A stretch of DNA of 64,000 nucleotides from Mesostigma viride (GCA_009746045.1 RPFO01000246.1:1-64000); one strand, 5' to 3'. Positions 10,301 through 22,300 are shown, numbered from the stretch's first letter. Notes: generated by a model not told the origin, from the letters alone. Program-made: numbers and translations.

Positions 10301-12893
10301 CCGTGATCGATTGCATCATGAGCTGCCAGGTTGGACCGGAAAAGCTCACCAAGTTGGTGGAGATCGCCAAGGATGTGCTGGAGTGCCTGCGGCTGACCAT
10401 TTGCGCCAGATTCAAGGAGGATGTGACGCTGGAAGCGCGATGCAAGGACGCAAATGGCAAGGAGTTTGTGGCGTCTCATATTTTCGAACTCGTCTTCAAT
10501 CTCCATCCTCTCGCTCGGCCGGTCGGCAGGAAGGAGATTGTGGCCAGATACCGGGAATTTTGGGATGTGGCCGTCATCATAACGAGGAACATCGCCTACC
10601 TTCTTAAAGCCAAAAAACACGCCGCACATCTGAGGATTCCGAGAAAGGATATCAGTAATGGCAAGATCGACTTTCAGGAGATTCTGCTAAAAGAGAGCGA
10701 GGACAAGACGGTGGGTTTGGCACTTTTGGCTCCGGAAGCGTTCAGGAAGTACGCTCCAAAAGTTGGATTACTCGAAGGGGGGGTGAAGGAGGCGGCGATG
10801 AAGGGGCCGGTGAAGGGGCTGGAGAAGGGATCGAAGGGGAAGGGGAAGGGGAAGGAGACGGAGGCGAAGAAGGAGGAGGAGGAGTGGGACGTGAAGTATG
10901 AGTGGCAGAGTGTGGACTGGGGCCGTCGCCGGGTCTGGTTTTGCTGTCAGGAACTAGACGGTGATGATGATGACAAGTCGCTCGTCAAGCAGGTGGCAGG
11001 CGAGGTTGCCTCAGCTTCAGCCCGCCCCTTTCCCTTGGGCAGGTCCCTTCCGTGCCTGAGCCTGCTGAACTTGGCGAACATTTGGGGTGATAAGTGGAGT
11101 AACTTTCAGAGGTGGTGGGCGTTCGGTCCTTGCCCGAAAGCTTCGGACATTCCCCAACCGGGCGGGATGTACGATAATGTGCTGAAGGCTTGCGCCCACG
11201 ACTTTTTCTCCAGGTTCGAACCGATGGTGATCGTGTTTGGTACCGAGACGGAGATTAAGGGGTTTCAAGAGATAGTGGAAAGGATCGGGAAAGGGAGTGA
11301 ATTGTGGGAGCGGCTTGAACAGGGGGAAGGTGATGGGGGGCCTAGGCTCGGAAGGGCGAAGAAGCGAAAAGCTTCCCACGAAGCTGGGGGATTGTCCGCC
11401 GTGGTGGAGAGGGATGACCAACAGTTGTTGGAGGGAGGGGATGGAGGGGATGGAGGTCCGGCAGGAGGGTCTAACCGCGGAGAGACCCCCGTCGAGGTCA
11501 GAACGCAGCAGGCCGAACAGATACGGGGCCTGAAGGTGATTCGGATCCGCCTGCGGCGAAGAAGCCCGCTTCTCAAGTGACTCGACGGGCAGTCGTGTCA
11601 CTTGTTGAGGATGATGGAGGTGGGCCTTCCAAGCCTGCCGCGTCGCAGCCCGTTTTTCAGGTTCCGAAGAAGCAGCTTCGGGTTCCCCCGGCGACTCTGC
11701 CCACCCCGGCGCCTCTTCCCAGTTCTCAGGTACCGAAGAAGCAGCTTCGTAAGCCAGTTGTGGCAGTGGCTGATTCGGACGACGATGCTGAGGAGGAGGA
11801 GGAGGAGGAGGACGACGATGCTGAGGAGGAGGAGGGGGAGGAGGAGGAGGAGGAGGAGGAGGAGCAGCCCGTTGCTACCAAGAAATCCGCCAAGGGTGGG
11901 AAGGCTGCGGAGCACGTTGCTTCCAAGAAATCGGCCAAGGTTGGGAAGCCTCCCAAGCCTGCCCTGCCTCAGAAACGACGTCGAAAAGCAGTTGTGCTTT
12001 CAGATTCGGACGATGAGGAGGAGAAGGAGGAGGAGGATGGCGGCGGAGAGGAGGAGGACGGGGGAAAGGAGCGCGTTGCTTCCAAGAAGTTACCCAAGAC
12101 CGCGAAGACTGCCAAGGTTGCCGAGCCCGCCAAACCCGCCCCGGCGCCTGCCCCCACCCCAGACGGGGTCTACCTGCGAGCAGAGGTCGAAGGAAAAGGC
12201 CAAAAAGGGTAAGAAAAAATCTGCGAGTGAATTCTGGTATGTAGAGTGTTTTGATTTTTTACGGTTGGCAGTCCGATTTCTACTAACTCGATTTTAGTCA
12301 TGCGTTGATGGCATGATCGGTTTGCTCGCAGGTAAGGAGGATGTGGAGCAGTTACTTCGCTTGGCTAATGTGGCGGTGGGCTTCGGACCAGCGGCTGTAC
12401 ATGCTGACACTTCCGGACGGGAGGAGCCTAAGGGGGCGGAAGACAGTCAGGCGGGCGATGAGGATGATGACAAGCCCACGTTGGAAATGAGACTTATGGA
12501 CGGGGAAATGGGGTTCGGAGCACCAGAGGCCTTTTGGTGTGATGGGTGGACTTTAGCCATTATGCAAGCAGGGAACAAGGATACGGCTACGCCAATGTAT
12601 GCCAAGCTAGAAGACGTCATGCTTTATGGGCAGGTGTCTGGATACGACACCAAGTGGAGGGACGTCGCATTTAAGTTTTTCGCTGAGGGGAGAAGGGAGG
12701 GAAGTTGAAGAACAAGTTGTGGTGGATGCCGCTGGACTACGCGATGAAGGTGGTAAAGCTGACGGATGGCAAGAGCTGGAAGGATGTGGAAGTCTGGGCG
12801 CCTGCAAAGGAGATCGATAAGAAGAGGAGGAACTCGAAAACGGAACAGCAGATCGCGGAAGCGAAATTACGGAAGAGGCCCTCGAAAGTGTGA
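4339..12893 (+). pseudogene. Large multi-exon gene of unknown family, frame disrupted
   Basis: I do not recognise this family. Supported exons: 4339-5639, 5827-6875, 6983-7045, 7183-7245, 7370-7498, 7625-8166, 8356-9522, 9778-12208 and 12332-12893. Introns show GT(A/G) donors and pyrimidine-rich CAG/TAG acceptors, and small exons 3, 4 and 5 keep phase 0. The product would start with a Ser/Pro/Lys-Arg repeat region (RKSPSP-like, about 4500-5000), then a Lys/Glu coiled coil (5040-5610). It continues with globular segments encoded at 5827-6875, 8356-9522 and 9778-10760, a Lys/Glu-rich tail at 7900-8160, acidic and AKK-rich linkers at 11760-12130, and a short conserved-looking C-terminus. The reading frame needs single-base corrections near 4.45, 4.62, 4.67, 5.46, 6.00, 7.88, 11.53 and 12.70 kb, nearly all at G, C or T runs; the frame at 12.17-12.21 kb is unclear. 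At 5.46 kb an 86-bp intron (5401-5486) is an alternative. ATG 4339 follows an acceptor-like TTCTGCAG, so a 5' exon may exist. Pseudogene status is inferred; base-call deletions would give the same picture. Confidence 0.6.
5738..9720. repeat. Intronic copies of the 22-bp palindrome
   Basis: Copies or variants of GGGTCTMGCTGC...AGACCC lie inside introns of the unknown gene: 5738-5757 (intron 1), 7087-7109 (intron 3), 8188-8211 (intron 6, degenerate), and 9543-9565, 9613-9635 and 9699-9720 (three in intron 7). Two further copies lie inside exon 8 at 11467-11489 and 12166-12188. Most copies have one arm changed to GGTAGACCC or GCTAGACCC, often with the matching change missing in the other arm. 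Confidence 0.85.
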
Positions 12894-13659
12894 GGGAAAG
12901 TTAGCACTTGGACATGCGCTGGCAATGCTCGTCCTATGGTTAATACAAAGGTTAGGATGATGTCGAGTCTCTCCACGTAAAATTTACATGAATTACTAAC
13001 TTTCAAGCCTCTCGATGTGGAATGTACGCTCAAATTGACATGAATTAAGCATTATGACACCAAATTAGCTCGAAAATACGCGATCGGACGCCAAAGTCGC
13101 GCGAAAAAAAGATATCGGCCGATTGAAACTAGCATTTTTTTCTTGCAAAATGCGCCAAAAATGACCCCATTCCGCGTGGGACCACCCCGGAGTGCATTGA
13201 CCCCGATGGATGGTACGTTGGATGGATGGTACATACACGCAATAATATTGAATTGAATTGAATTGAATTGTAACATAACTCCGTTGGGAGTATATGTAGC
13301 ACATAGCCCTTGAGAGGGGGCATATGGCCTATCATACATCCTAAGCTACTTCCTGCAAGGGTGGGGATGTAAAGGACCCTTGCTCTAGGTGCACCAGGGC
13401 ACTTGCATCCCCATGATCTTCAAGCTATGCCCAGCGAAGGGGGAGCCTGTCATGGGGGGGAAGATCAGCATAGCTATACAAAGAAGCTAGGGCATGGCGT
13501 CTCAGCAGAGAGTTACTCCCTGCATAGGCACAACAGAACTAAATAAAGCTAGGCATCATCTGGGGTGTGGCTCATCATAGGCACACATGTACATGATTAA
13601 GTAAAGCGCGTGGCTTAGCTGGGATAGTGCCTCTAGGAGGCGTACATGTACATGGCCAC
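12894..13659. other. Intergenic stretch with pentanucleotide microsatellite
   Basis: There is no supportable gene. A short (AATTG)n run lies at about 13247-13271. The rest is unique-looking sequence downstream of the unknown gene and at the 3' side of the minus-strand LINE ORF1 fragment. Confidence 0.5.
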
Positions 13660-13666
13660 GGTCTAT

Positions 13667-15102
13667 CTATGCTACACTACTACTGCTATATTCCCCTAAG
13701 CTGGGGCGTCTGGAGTCGCTGGGGCCGCGGGGGGGGGGGGTCGCCTGCCAGGGCTTATGGCCGACGTAGATGGCCGCCCCCTTCCAGTACACCGGCTGTC
13801 CCGCCTTGGTCTGCCGGAGCTGGAGGTAGGTCGGCCATAGCTCCCGTCGCCGTTGTTGCTGCGCCAGGGTCAAGTCGTCATCAAGGGTGAAGAGAGTCTT
13901 CTCGAGCCGCTTGCGGCGTCTGAGAAAAGAAATCTTGTCCGCCGGGGTCTTAAAGGTGAGAAGGAGCAGGGGCGGCCCTGCCTTACCCCGCGCGCGGGGA
14001 AGGCGGTGGGCGGCCAGCTCGATCTCACCGTTAAGGCCCATGCGACCAAGGATTTCTCTCTCAAACGCACGCAAAAGCTTCTCGGAATTCTCACCTTCCT
14101 CCATCTTGAAGTTCTTGACAATGACGTTGAGGCTGCGCTTGGCGAGCTCGGCCTCCTCGCGGAGGTCAAGCGTCTGCCGTTGAAGCTGGGCTGCGACGGC
14201 GGAGGTGGTGGAGGTGGTATGTTGCTTAAGCATGTCCGCCCAGGTGGTGATGGGAGGAGCATCGCCGGCCAGGCCAGCCGGGGCTGGCTTGGCGGCAATG
14301 TCCTTCACCGCCTGGGCGGTGAGGCCTGCGGTGTTCTGCAGAACCTCGATAGCGATGGCGTTGTCCTTATTATAAGACGCTGGTCGATGTCGCGGAGCTG
14401 GGCGGTGATGGCGTCGGAGGTGGGGGTGGTGGCGGTGGAGGAGGCGAGGAGGCTGGAAGTGGCGGTGGAGATGGTGGGGAGCTCAGCAGCCAGCGTGCCG
14501 CCCATTGCCGCCACATCTGCGGCTAGGGGCGTCACGTGCTGTGAGATGGTTGCTTGGAGGTGGAGGAGGAAGGTGGATTCGGTCAAGGGGGAGGGGGTCC
14601 AGAGGTCCGTGACAGAGCGGTCAAGGATGGAAAAGAGGGCGGCGAGCTGAAGACGGGGGCGAGACCAGCTGGCCAGGTTCTCAGCATGTTGTCGCATTGT
14701 GAACCGGCCGTCAGGTCCAGTGCGGAAGCGGCAAAGGCGTTGAAGGCGTTGGCACATGTCGAGAAGGGAGGCGTATGACCCATAAAACACGAACTCCAGT
14801 ATCTTGAGGGGTGGCATGTCGAAATAGCTGGGTCTGGCATCGTTGAAGGTGGAAAATAACCCGTCAACGTCAAAATCGCGCTCAGACCAGCTCGGTTCGG
14901 TTGGGCGGCTGCGTTTTGGCTCAGGCGAGGCTGAAGGCGAGGCAGGAAGCCCGGGAGGGTGCTGGACGACCACCAGTGCGCGACTAGTGGCAGCACTGCC
15001 TGCCGGCCCTGATGGCGAAGCTGCAGCCGGAGCTGCAGACGTATTTTCATTGCCGAGCGCAGCCGCCAGGCTGCGTTGCGTCGAGGCGCGTTTATTCGCC
15101 AT
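13667..15102 (-). pseudogene. LINE ORF1-type RNA-binding protein, one frameshift
   Basis: The reading starts at ATG 15102 (MANKRASTQRSLAAALGNEN...) and runs about 265 codons. It then shifts frame near 14370 into a second open frame ending at 13667. The second half has a coiled-coil stretch (LQRQTLDLREEAELAKRS) followed by an RRM-like core (VIVKNFKMEE, ending LLLLTFKTPADKISFLRRRK). The tail reads DDDLTLAQQQRRRELWP..., where the 'Asp-Asp-Leu-Thr-x-Ala-Gln-Gln, Arg-x-x-Leu-Trp' pattern is what I know from ORF1 proteins of L1-like LINEs and their plant and algal relatives. The shift at 'cttataataagg' is cured by one extra A, so it is a single-base loss. No matching reverse transcriptase frame follows, so this is an incomplete element. 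Family assignment rests on recalled motifs, not a search. Confidence 0.6.
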
Positions 15103-15448
15103 ATAGTGCGTTATAGCTTTGGAAAATTATATCAGCATGTGCGTCTAAGAAAGACGAAGCGATTGTGATATTCACAGCTGAATTCGGGGCTCAAACGTGA
15201 AAGTTATGAGCTCCGACAGCCATGGCTACCTCGTGGCTCGTGGCTCTGTTATGGCAATAATATTACGCTGAGCTTTAATATGCTTTATGCCAAGACGTGC
15301 AATAACTAATGCCTAAGCTGTCCCATTCCCATTGCCCCCATATCTACACAACTAGCTTTCTCTATCCCGGGGGAGCCCGGAGGGGCTTCCACAGTTTGAA
15401 CAACATTGTTGACATAAAGGTCCCCGCCCCGCCCTAGTACACTGGGGC

Positions 15449-15850
15449 TTAATTCTCGGGGCTGGACTTGTGGCGTATGAAGTCGGGCCACTGATCGCGG
15501 GGATGCTGCTGCTGGGCTGGCGTCAGGTCGTCGTCAAGCGACCGGGTGGTGCGGCGAGAGAGGAACCGAACTCGGGCAGGCATGTCACTGAAGATGAGCA
15601 CCACTGGTGGGGCCAGGCCCACGTACCCGTGTCCCGTGGATAGGGCAGGCGGTAGGCGCCCTGCAGTGTCGTACCTGGCAGCTCCATGCGCGCCAAAGAG
15701 CTCGCCGAGAAGAGAGTCTGCGGTCTCCCACGGCTCCTTGTCGAAGCGCATGCGTATGACCCGGATCGAAGCGGCGGAGGTTGCGGTCAGCGGCCTCGCG
15801 GCGCGTGTCTTCCAGCTCCTGTAGCTTGGTGGTAACGCAGATCATACTCT
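15449..15850 (-). pseudogene. Second, diverged LINE ORF1-type fragment
   Basis: The minus-strand frame 15449-15751 ends TRSLDDDLTPAQQQHPRDQW, clearly related to DDDLTLAQQQRRRELW at 13.8 kb, and it too is preceded by an RRM-like stretch (VVLIFSDMPARVRFLSRR). Upstream, in another frame, lies a coiled-coil piece (KLQELEDTRREAADRNLRR, about 15785-15840) joined by a one-base shift near 15770. The intervening sequence is too different from the first copy for a recent duplication, so these are probably two related insertions. Confidence 0.6.
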
Positions 15851-16311
15851 GATTTGGCACGCCGCAAAGGTGAAAACCATTTGCGTTCAGTGCCGGTCCG
15901 CGGAAAACGCGATCTGCAAATGAATCCAGGCCGGAATCGAACTGGGGACCTCTCGCACCCACTTTTGCTGACTATATAGGACGGATGTCTCCTGATCCTA
16001 AGGCATCGCCAACTGACACCTACAGTCCAACTGCAAAAGTTCTCCTTTCCGGGGAGTGATGCAAGCCATTCGGATTTGTAGATCATACGGTCATGAATTG
16101 CAATGAAAGTACATTGCGGCATGCATATACGTATACATGCACATGCATGCACAGATAATTACATGCGAGATGTCCATATCTTCCATCAGTGTGCCAGGGA
16201 TCACTAAAATCAAATGGTCTGTATCCTAGCTCGAGACCAACCTCCTGGGTTGCCCGACTGACCAGAAGTCTGGGTAAAATGTGCATGCGCCAAATGTTGG
16301 CATGCATCAAA
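15851..16311. other. Spacer with a tRNA-like box B
   Basis: No gene is supported. On the minus strand at about 15926-15936 there is GTTCGATTC, a match to the internal pol III box B consensus. The surrounding bases do not fold into a convincing cloverleaf. It could be a tRNA-derived retroposon remnant. Confidence 0.35.
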
Positions 16312-19300
16312 TCATCTCGGGGTCCCTGGCACTACATTTGGCCAAGTCGATTTGACAGGAATGCCAGCGTTTTGCAGGACGGGTTGGCACGCTTGGATGA
16401 ATAGCGTTTGAAAACACTTGGCAGAGAAACGCTTGCTGCGTGTCCTCGCTGACAACGCAATCGCCTCGATCTCAGTGGGCGCCATGCGCATGACACGCAG
16501 GATGGCATCCGCAAACTCCCTGGGTGTGGTCGCCAGGAAGCCGGTCACCTGCCCATCCTCTGGCACGACAATGTCTTCCAACGGTCCCCCTGACGCATGG
16601 GCTGTTCCATGATGAGCGAAGCGAGGCATTTTATCGAGACAGAAACAGAAGGAAAACAGAGCAGGTTGTGCAAGGGGGGCACAGTTGAAAATTGAGCAGT
16701 ATTGAGCAGCATGCGAGCCAGGCGCTGTTCCGAGACAGAATTTCCTGAGTAGTGCGCCAAACGGCGTAAGCTACTTTCAAAGCAAAAAGATGACTAAGTC
16801 GATGGCTTCTAAAGTTTCCAGTATGTTCAGAGACTTTTCTATAGCTCTGTTTGAAAGGCGCTGAAGTGGATAGGAAAAGCTTGCCAAGATAAGAAATAAG
16901 CTGTCAAACTCGAGGGAGGTGATCTGCATCATCGACCCAGCAGCTGCCTCACGACCCGAACACAGAGCAACGACTCCAACAGTAACAGCGTGGACAGCGA
17001 ACATGACATAGTATCAAAGTGAAACCATGGCACCCATAGCATCCTCCCATCGGCATTGCATATTTATGGGGTATCCAAGCGATGACGAGGACCCCAACGC
17101 ACCAAGCTACCGGTCACAAACAATACCCAAATGATACCTTTAGGGATGACCCTCACCGCCATGTACTCTCCCCTCAAGTGTGCACGCATAACGATAGGGA
17201 TGACATATGCCATGGACTCTCCCCTCAAGTACGCATGCATACCTATAGGAATGACCCCCGCCGCCATGTACTCGACGATTCCGATGCCAAAGTGTTCGTC
17301 GCGCATGGTGTGCAGCCCCGCGGTGGCCCCGCCCAGCAGGCCCCGCAGCTCACTGAACGGCACGCCCACGCACCAGTCCACACTGTCCTCTAAACGGAGC
17401 TCCTTTGCTAGTGCTTGCAGCCGCGCCAGGCGCGCCGCGTCCTCCCCGTCTCGGCAGCTTCCGACCATTTTGAGCCGCCAACGGGGGTTGGCACTTGGGT
17501 CGGACCGCACAAGGCTCCAGGCCTCCAGCTGCAGGGCGTGGGCCTGGGGGGGCATACAAAAGGAGTATTCCGTGACACCGTCAACCAACACCGTTTTGTG
17601 CGTGCGGGTGGTGGAATGTACATGGGTCAAGGGACGCACCCGGCGTGACGATGCGAGCAAAGCGATACAGGGGGGGTTAAGGGGGGAGGAATGCTGTTTC
17701 TACTCATTGCAAGTTGTTATTGGGCCCATGCGATGCCAGCCAAGGCTTTGTCAAAGGTTGTGCAGCCTACCCTAACCTAAGCTTGCTGCCTGCCATTCCG
17801 CTTGCTCTCCCGGGCTTAGCGATGCCTGCTTGTACACATAGATACAATGGTAATGAAACAATAATCATGCATAGCATTGCCTAAGTGCCCGCCGGTTCAC
17901 GTTGAACAGATCAGCAGTGGTTATCATGCCCTGCATTTCTGCATTTCTTTACTTTAGAGTGGCTAGTAACCATCAAGCAACATGCAAGCTGCCATGTAAA
18001 AACAGTTTCCTGAGATAAGCTAAATGTGGCACAATGCTGAGGGTAATACAAGACCCTGTACACCTACATTGCATCATCTGGGCATCAAAGCGAGCCACCA
18101 AGTATGCCTTAAGGCCAACCGCCTTCAAGGCGCGGTGCTGTGGGGCGAGTACAGTCATTACCGCGTTAAGTTGCGATCGCCGCCTAAAACTTGGCATCGC
18201 AACTTAACGCGGTAACGCAACTTAACGCGGGTACGTAACCTCAACGGTAGAATTAGGCTAGCAGCCCACCCCCTCCTCCTCTGACGGACTTCTATACGGC
18301 AATGGACAGCTCTCGTCAAGCCCGATCCAGCTGCAGTATCAGAATCAACTCAAGTCCATTTTTCAGGCCAGATGTTTTGCGAAAGGTGGGCCGTGAGGTA
18401 TACAGCGCCAAGCTTACCCGCGTCGCAACTTAACGCGGTAACGTAACCTCTAGAAACACAACTTAACGCGGTAATGACTGTACCTCAATGGAGTCGATGA
18501 TCTGTGTGCACCAGCAAAAACGCGGCGGCACAAGTCCAGGAGCACACGTGCGCCAGCATACCTTCTCGGGGCGAAACTGCGCCAGCGAGATGATGTACGG
18601 TGCATTCGTCGGCGGGCGCGAGAGAGGGACGGCCTGACGGCAAACAGGAGTAATTAATAAGGCAAACAAGTTGGGCGAATGGGGCCAAGCAGTGGACGAG
18701 AAAAATGATCAGTGACTTCCAGCACGTTAAGGGCAACGGTGTTTACATTGTTGCACGAAAGACGACAGCCAGGGAAAGGGTGGGGAGGAGGAGGATGTCC
18801 CGATTATCCACACTCCACAAAGTACCGTGTGACCGCTCACCTCCAGTGCGGCCACATCGCAGGGCGGGTAGACACACCAGGTCTTGTTGGGTATTCTCCA
18901 CAGCTGGACGATGTGGCCCTTGGTCCATGACGAGTTCACCATGGCCACCTCCGCGTAGCGCCCCGCCCAGCCATACGCGCGCGCCAGCAGGCGGTAGTAG
19001 GCCACCTTGGCCTGGGTGGCCAGGGCGCTGCCGGACACCCTGGTGTCGTTGTTGTACGACGCCTCGCGCTTGCGCACGCGGCGGAGCATGTCGGTGCTCA
19101 CAAAGGGGTAGTGCGTGTAGCAGACCACGTGCGCGCCCGCCCAGCCTGCGGTGGCGAGAACACGACGCGTTCCCGCAAGGGTATCAGCTCAGCTGTCAAT
19201 GCGGTGGGTACTGATGATAGTGTGCCACTTGTCCGTCGGGTGAAACATGGGGTACTGCCGCAGGTGTCAACCCACGTGAGAACACAGATGTCGACGCAGA

Positions 19301-22300
19301 TGCTGACGCAGATGGTTCAGGGCACGATAGCAAAGGAGCCAAACAAAGCGGAGCCTACCGATCGAATCTAGGGGCCAAACAAAGCGGAGCCTACCGATCG
19401 AATCTAGGAGCCAAACAAAGCGGAGCCTACCGGTCGAATCTCGGGGCCAAACAAAGCGGAGCCTACCGATCGAATCTAGGGGCCAAACAAAGCGGAGCCT
19501 ACCGGTCGAATCTAGGGGGAATCGGAGGGAATCAAAACCACTGCTGCTCCTGAATGACGTGCCTGCTGTGCTGAGGAAATGCCACGACCTTGCTTCATTT
19601 TTCAATACAGACAGACACGATTCAGAGATGAAACTCGACAAGGCTGGCTCCCAAGGCTGGACATCCGTTGACCCAAGTCATAAAAAAGTTTACCAAAGAT
19701 AATTTTGGCAAAGTGAGAAAGAAGACATCAATCTCATGCCGCATCGGATCCCATATAGTAGAACGTAGCCTGGATACTGCGGCCATGTTTCCATTCCCCC
19801 CGTTTCAAAAAGACAGCTCTGTTGATGTTCAACTTCTTAGGCAGGCCTGCCCTTTGCCATCCCCCTCGCCCTGCCTTCCATGGAGCAACCAAGGCAAATA
19901 AATAGACGTGCCCCCCATCCACGTGGCCCGAAACCAGCAGCAAAAGAGTCTGTATGCCTGCCAAAGGTTTCGTTGCCTGCGAACGCTTGCTGGACAACCA
20001 AGTGCTGCTACCTACGCACGGATGTCAGCGGCTACTCACAAGCGAGTGGGTAGGTGAACGCGTGGCCGCTCGTGTCCATGAACACCACCTGTAACCGGGA
20101 AAGCAGCAAAAAAACGTACAAGCAATGCGCGGGGGTATCCAGTGGGGGATTTATATCATGTAGCTTTGGTCAAATAAAATCCTGCGACCTCCCGCAAAAG
20201 AAAAAATGAGGAAGGACCTCCCGCGAGGAAAACATGAGCCTCCTTACTGCGACATGCGTACGGGCACGTCAGGGCGTCTCCCTTCGGCCTGCATGTTTGC
20301 CTACAACTCCGCAAACCAGTTTTTCCTCAGCAAGCTCTTGAACAGCAAATCACGGGCATGCATCCAATGTGCGAGGAACGGCCTGCTTCGCAAGCGGCTC
20401 GCCAATGCAGCCAATTCCTCCTTGACTCCAGACCATGTGTGCGCATTACCAAGGACAGTGGACTCCCATCAACGCAAAGTGATCTTGTTTGGCGATGCTA
20501 CAGTACTGTAGCCTGCATAATCGCAAGGCACCCTCCAGGCAAGCAGGGGCATCGTTGACGTTCCGGATGCTCGCTGCGGATGCTCTTGCCCGCTGGCCCT
20601 TCATGTGTCACGGAGTCACCTCTTGTGCTCATGCCGACTCCCTGTGAGTGTCACCAGCAATTCTATCGGCTGCACAGCTACGCAGGCAGGGACTTTGCGT
20701 CAGAGGCCCAGGCTTCTGCTGTACACGGTGGAAGTGCTTGTTCAGGTCCAAGCTGAGTCATCCCGCTCGTATTTAAACCATAATCAACCTTATCCAATGC
20801 ATAAGTGATTACAACAACTAACTTCAGACTTGCAAAACATGATGGCTGGCAAACTAAGACACATCTGTTTCTGAGACCAGGCAGTCTTTGGCCATGGAAG
20901 GCACTTGCTTTCTTCTCTATCACGGCATCACCATCCGAGGGCGTGATACCCTCCGTAGTGGTATTCGAAGCCGGCTCCCTGCTACAGTTTGCACCAAAGT
21001 CAGCGCCATGCTAAAAATGAACTCACCGGGTTCAGCTTCCGCAGGGCCTCCCAGGCCAGCAGCGCGGAGCCAACGGCCTGGCCAATCAGGGTGAAGCGCG
21101 GGTAGCGCCTGGGCTCCAGCAGATGCCGCTTGGTGAGAGGGATGAGCTGTCGCACGGGGAGGTGGGGAGGTTGCCGTGGTCATGGTGTCAGCATGATGCC
21201 AGGGATGATGATACTCGACGACAACAACCACAACAAAGGGACAGAAGTTCCGCATGAAACGTGAGTACAAAGCAGGCAGACATTGTTTTGAGGGAAGGGT
21301 GGGGAGGCCACAGCTGCCAGATATCCAAGGAATGGAAAGGGAAGAGGAAGACTGCGAAGTGCAACATAGGCCGAAACTGTGGCTATAACCAGGTGAAGCT
21401 CGCTGCCCAGATGCATCCCTCCCTCACACAGCATGAGTCTGCTGCCATAAGCTTAAGAGGTCATTAATTAATTAATAAGCACCTGACTGCGTCACGTGGG
21501 TGCCAATACAGAGTACAACCCTATATACACAGCGAGAAGGAGGGAGGGCGCCCTAGCTTCTCTCACTGCCGCAAGTGGACAGGCCACAGAGCGCTCTCTC
21601 CACAGCATGGTGCATCATGCCGGGGCGCAACACTATGGGTGCAATACAACCAGTGCAATACCATAGGTAGGCTGACGTATAGCTTAAGAGGTCATATCTG
21701 ATATCAACCTGGCACGCGCCACCTTCCAACTAGCTCAAGGAAATAAACAAGGCATACCTCGATCTCCCTGGGCAGGTGTATTCCGAACATCAGGCTGGCC
21801 TTGTGCCGCAGCTCGCCAGCCGTTGCGTGGCCGCCGCACCACACCACGCACTGCACGTAGTGACATGCAGCCCCGACCATATGAGAGAAGATGGTGTAAT
21901 GGCAAGAAAATGTCCGTTAGCGACAATCTCGAAATTGCAGGACAGCATGCGCTGTAGATAGTGGGAACGGGATGCAGAACAGCCATTCATTATTAGATGG
22001 TGTGGGTTCAACGGTCCCTGCAGATACCTCCATGCAGCTGCTGACCAATTGCCTAATCATCGAGACTGAACTGAACAACAGCCAGGCTCATCCACCATGC
22101 CATTGTCATCATTTCCAGTTCCTTTGTCCCTCCATTCGACACCCCTTGCACGCAAACGGTCCATGGAATGCAAAGGCTAGCAACCAGCAGGGTGTTGCCA
22201 TCACCCGGCTGCTGGTTTCTTCTGGCGCTGCCGTGCCTGCCTCCTCTACACGCATGCGCACTGACCTATACCTGCCTACCTAGGGGTGCATGGGTCGGTG

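Noticed and set aside
15900-16040. tRNA gene on the minus strand
   Set aside because: A box B match (GTTCGATTC) is present, but T, anticodon and acceptor stems do not pair. Only a remnant is possible.
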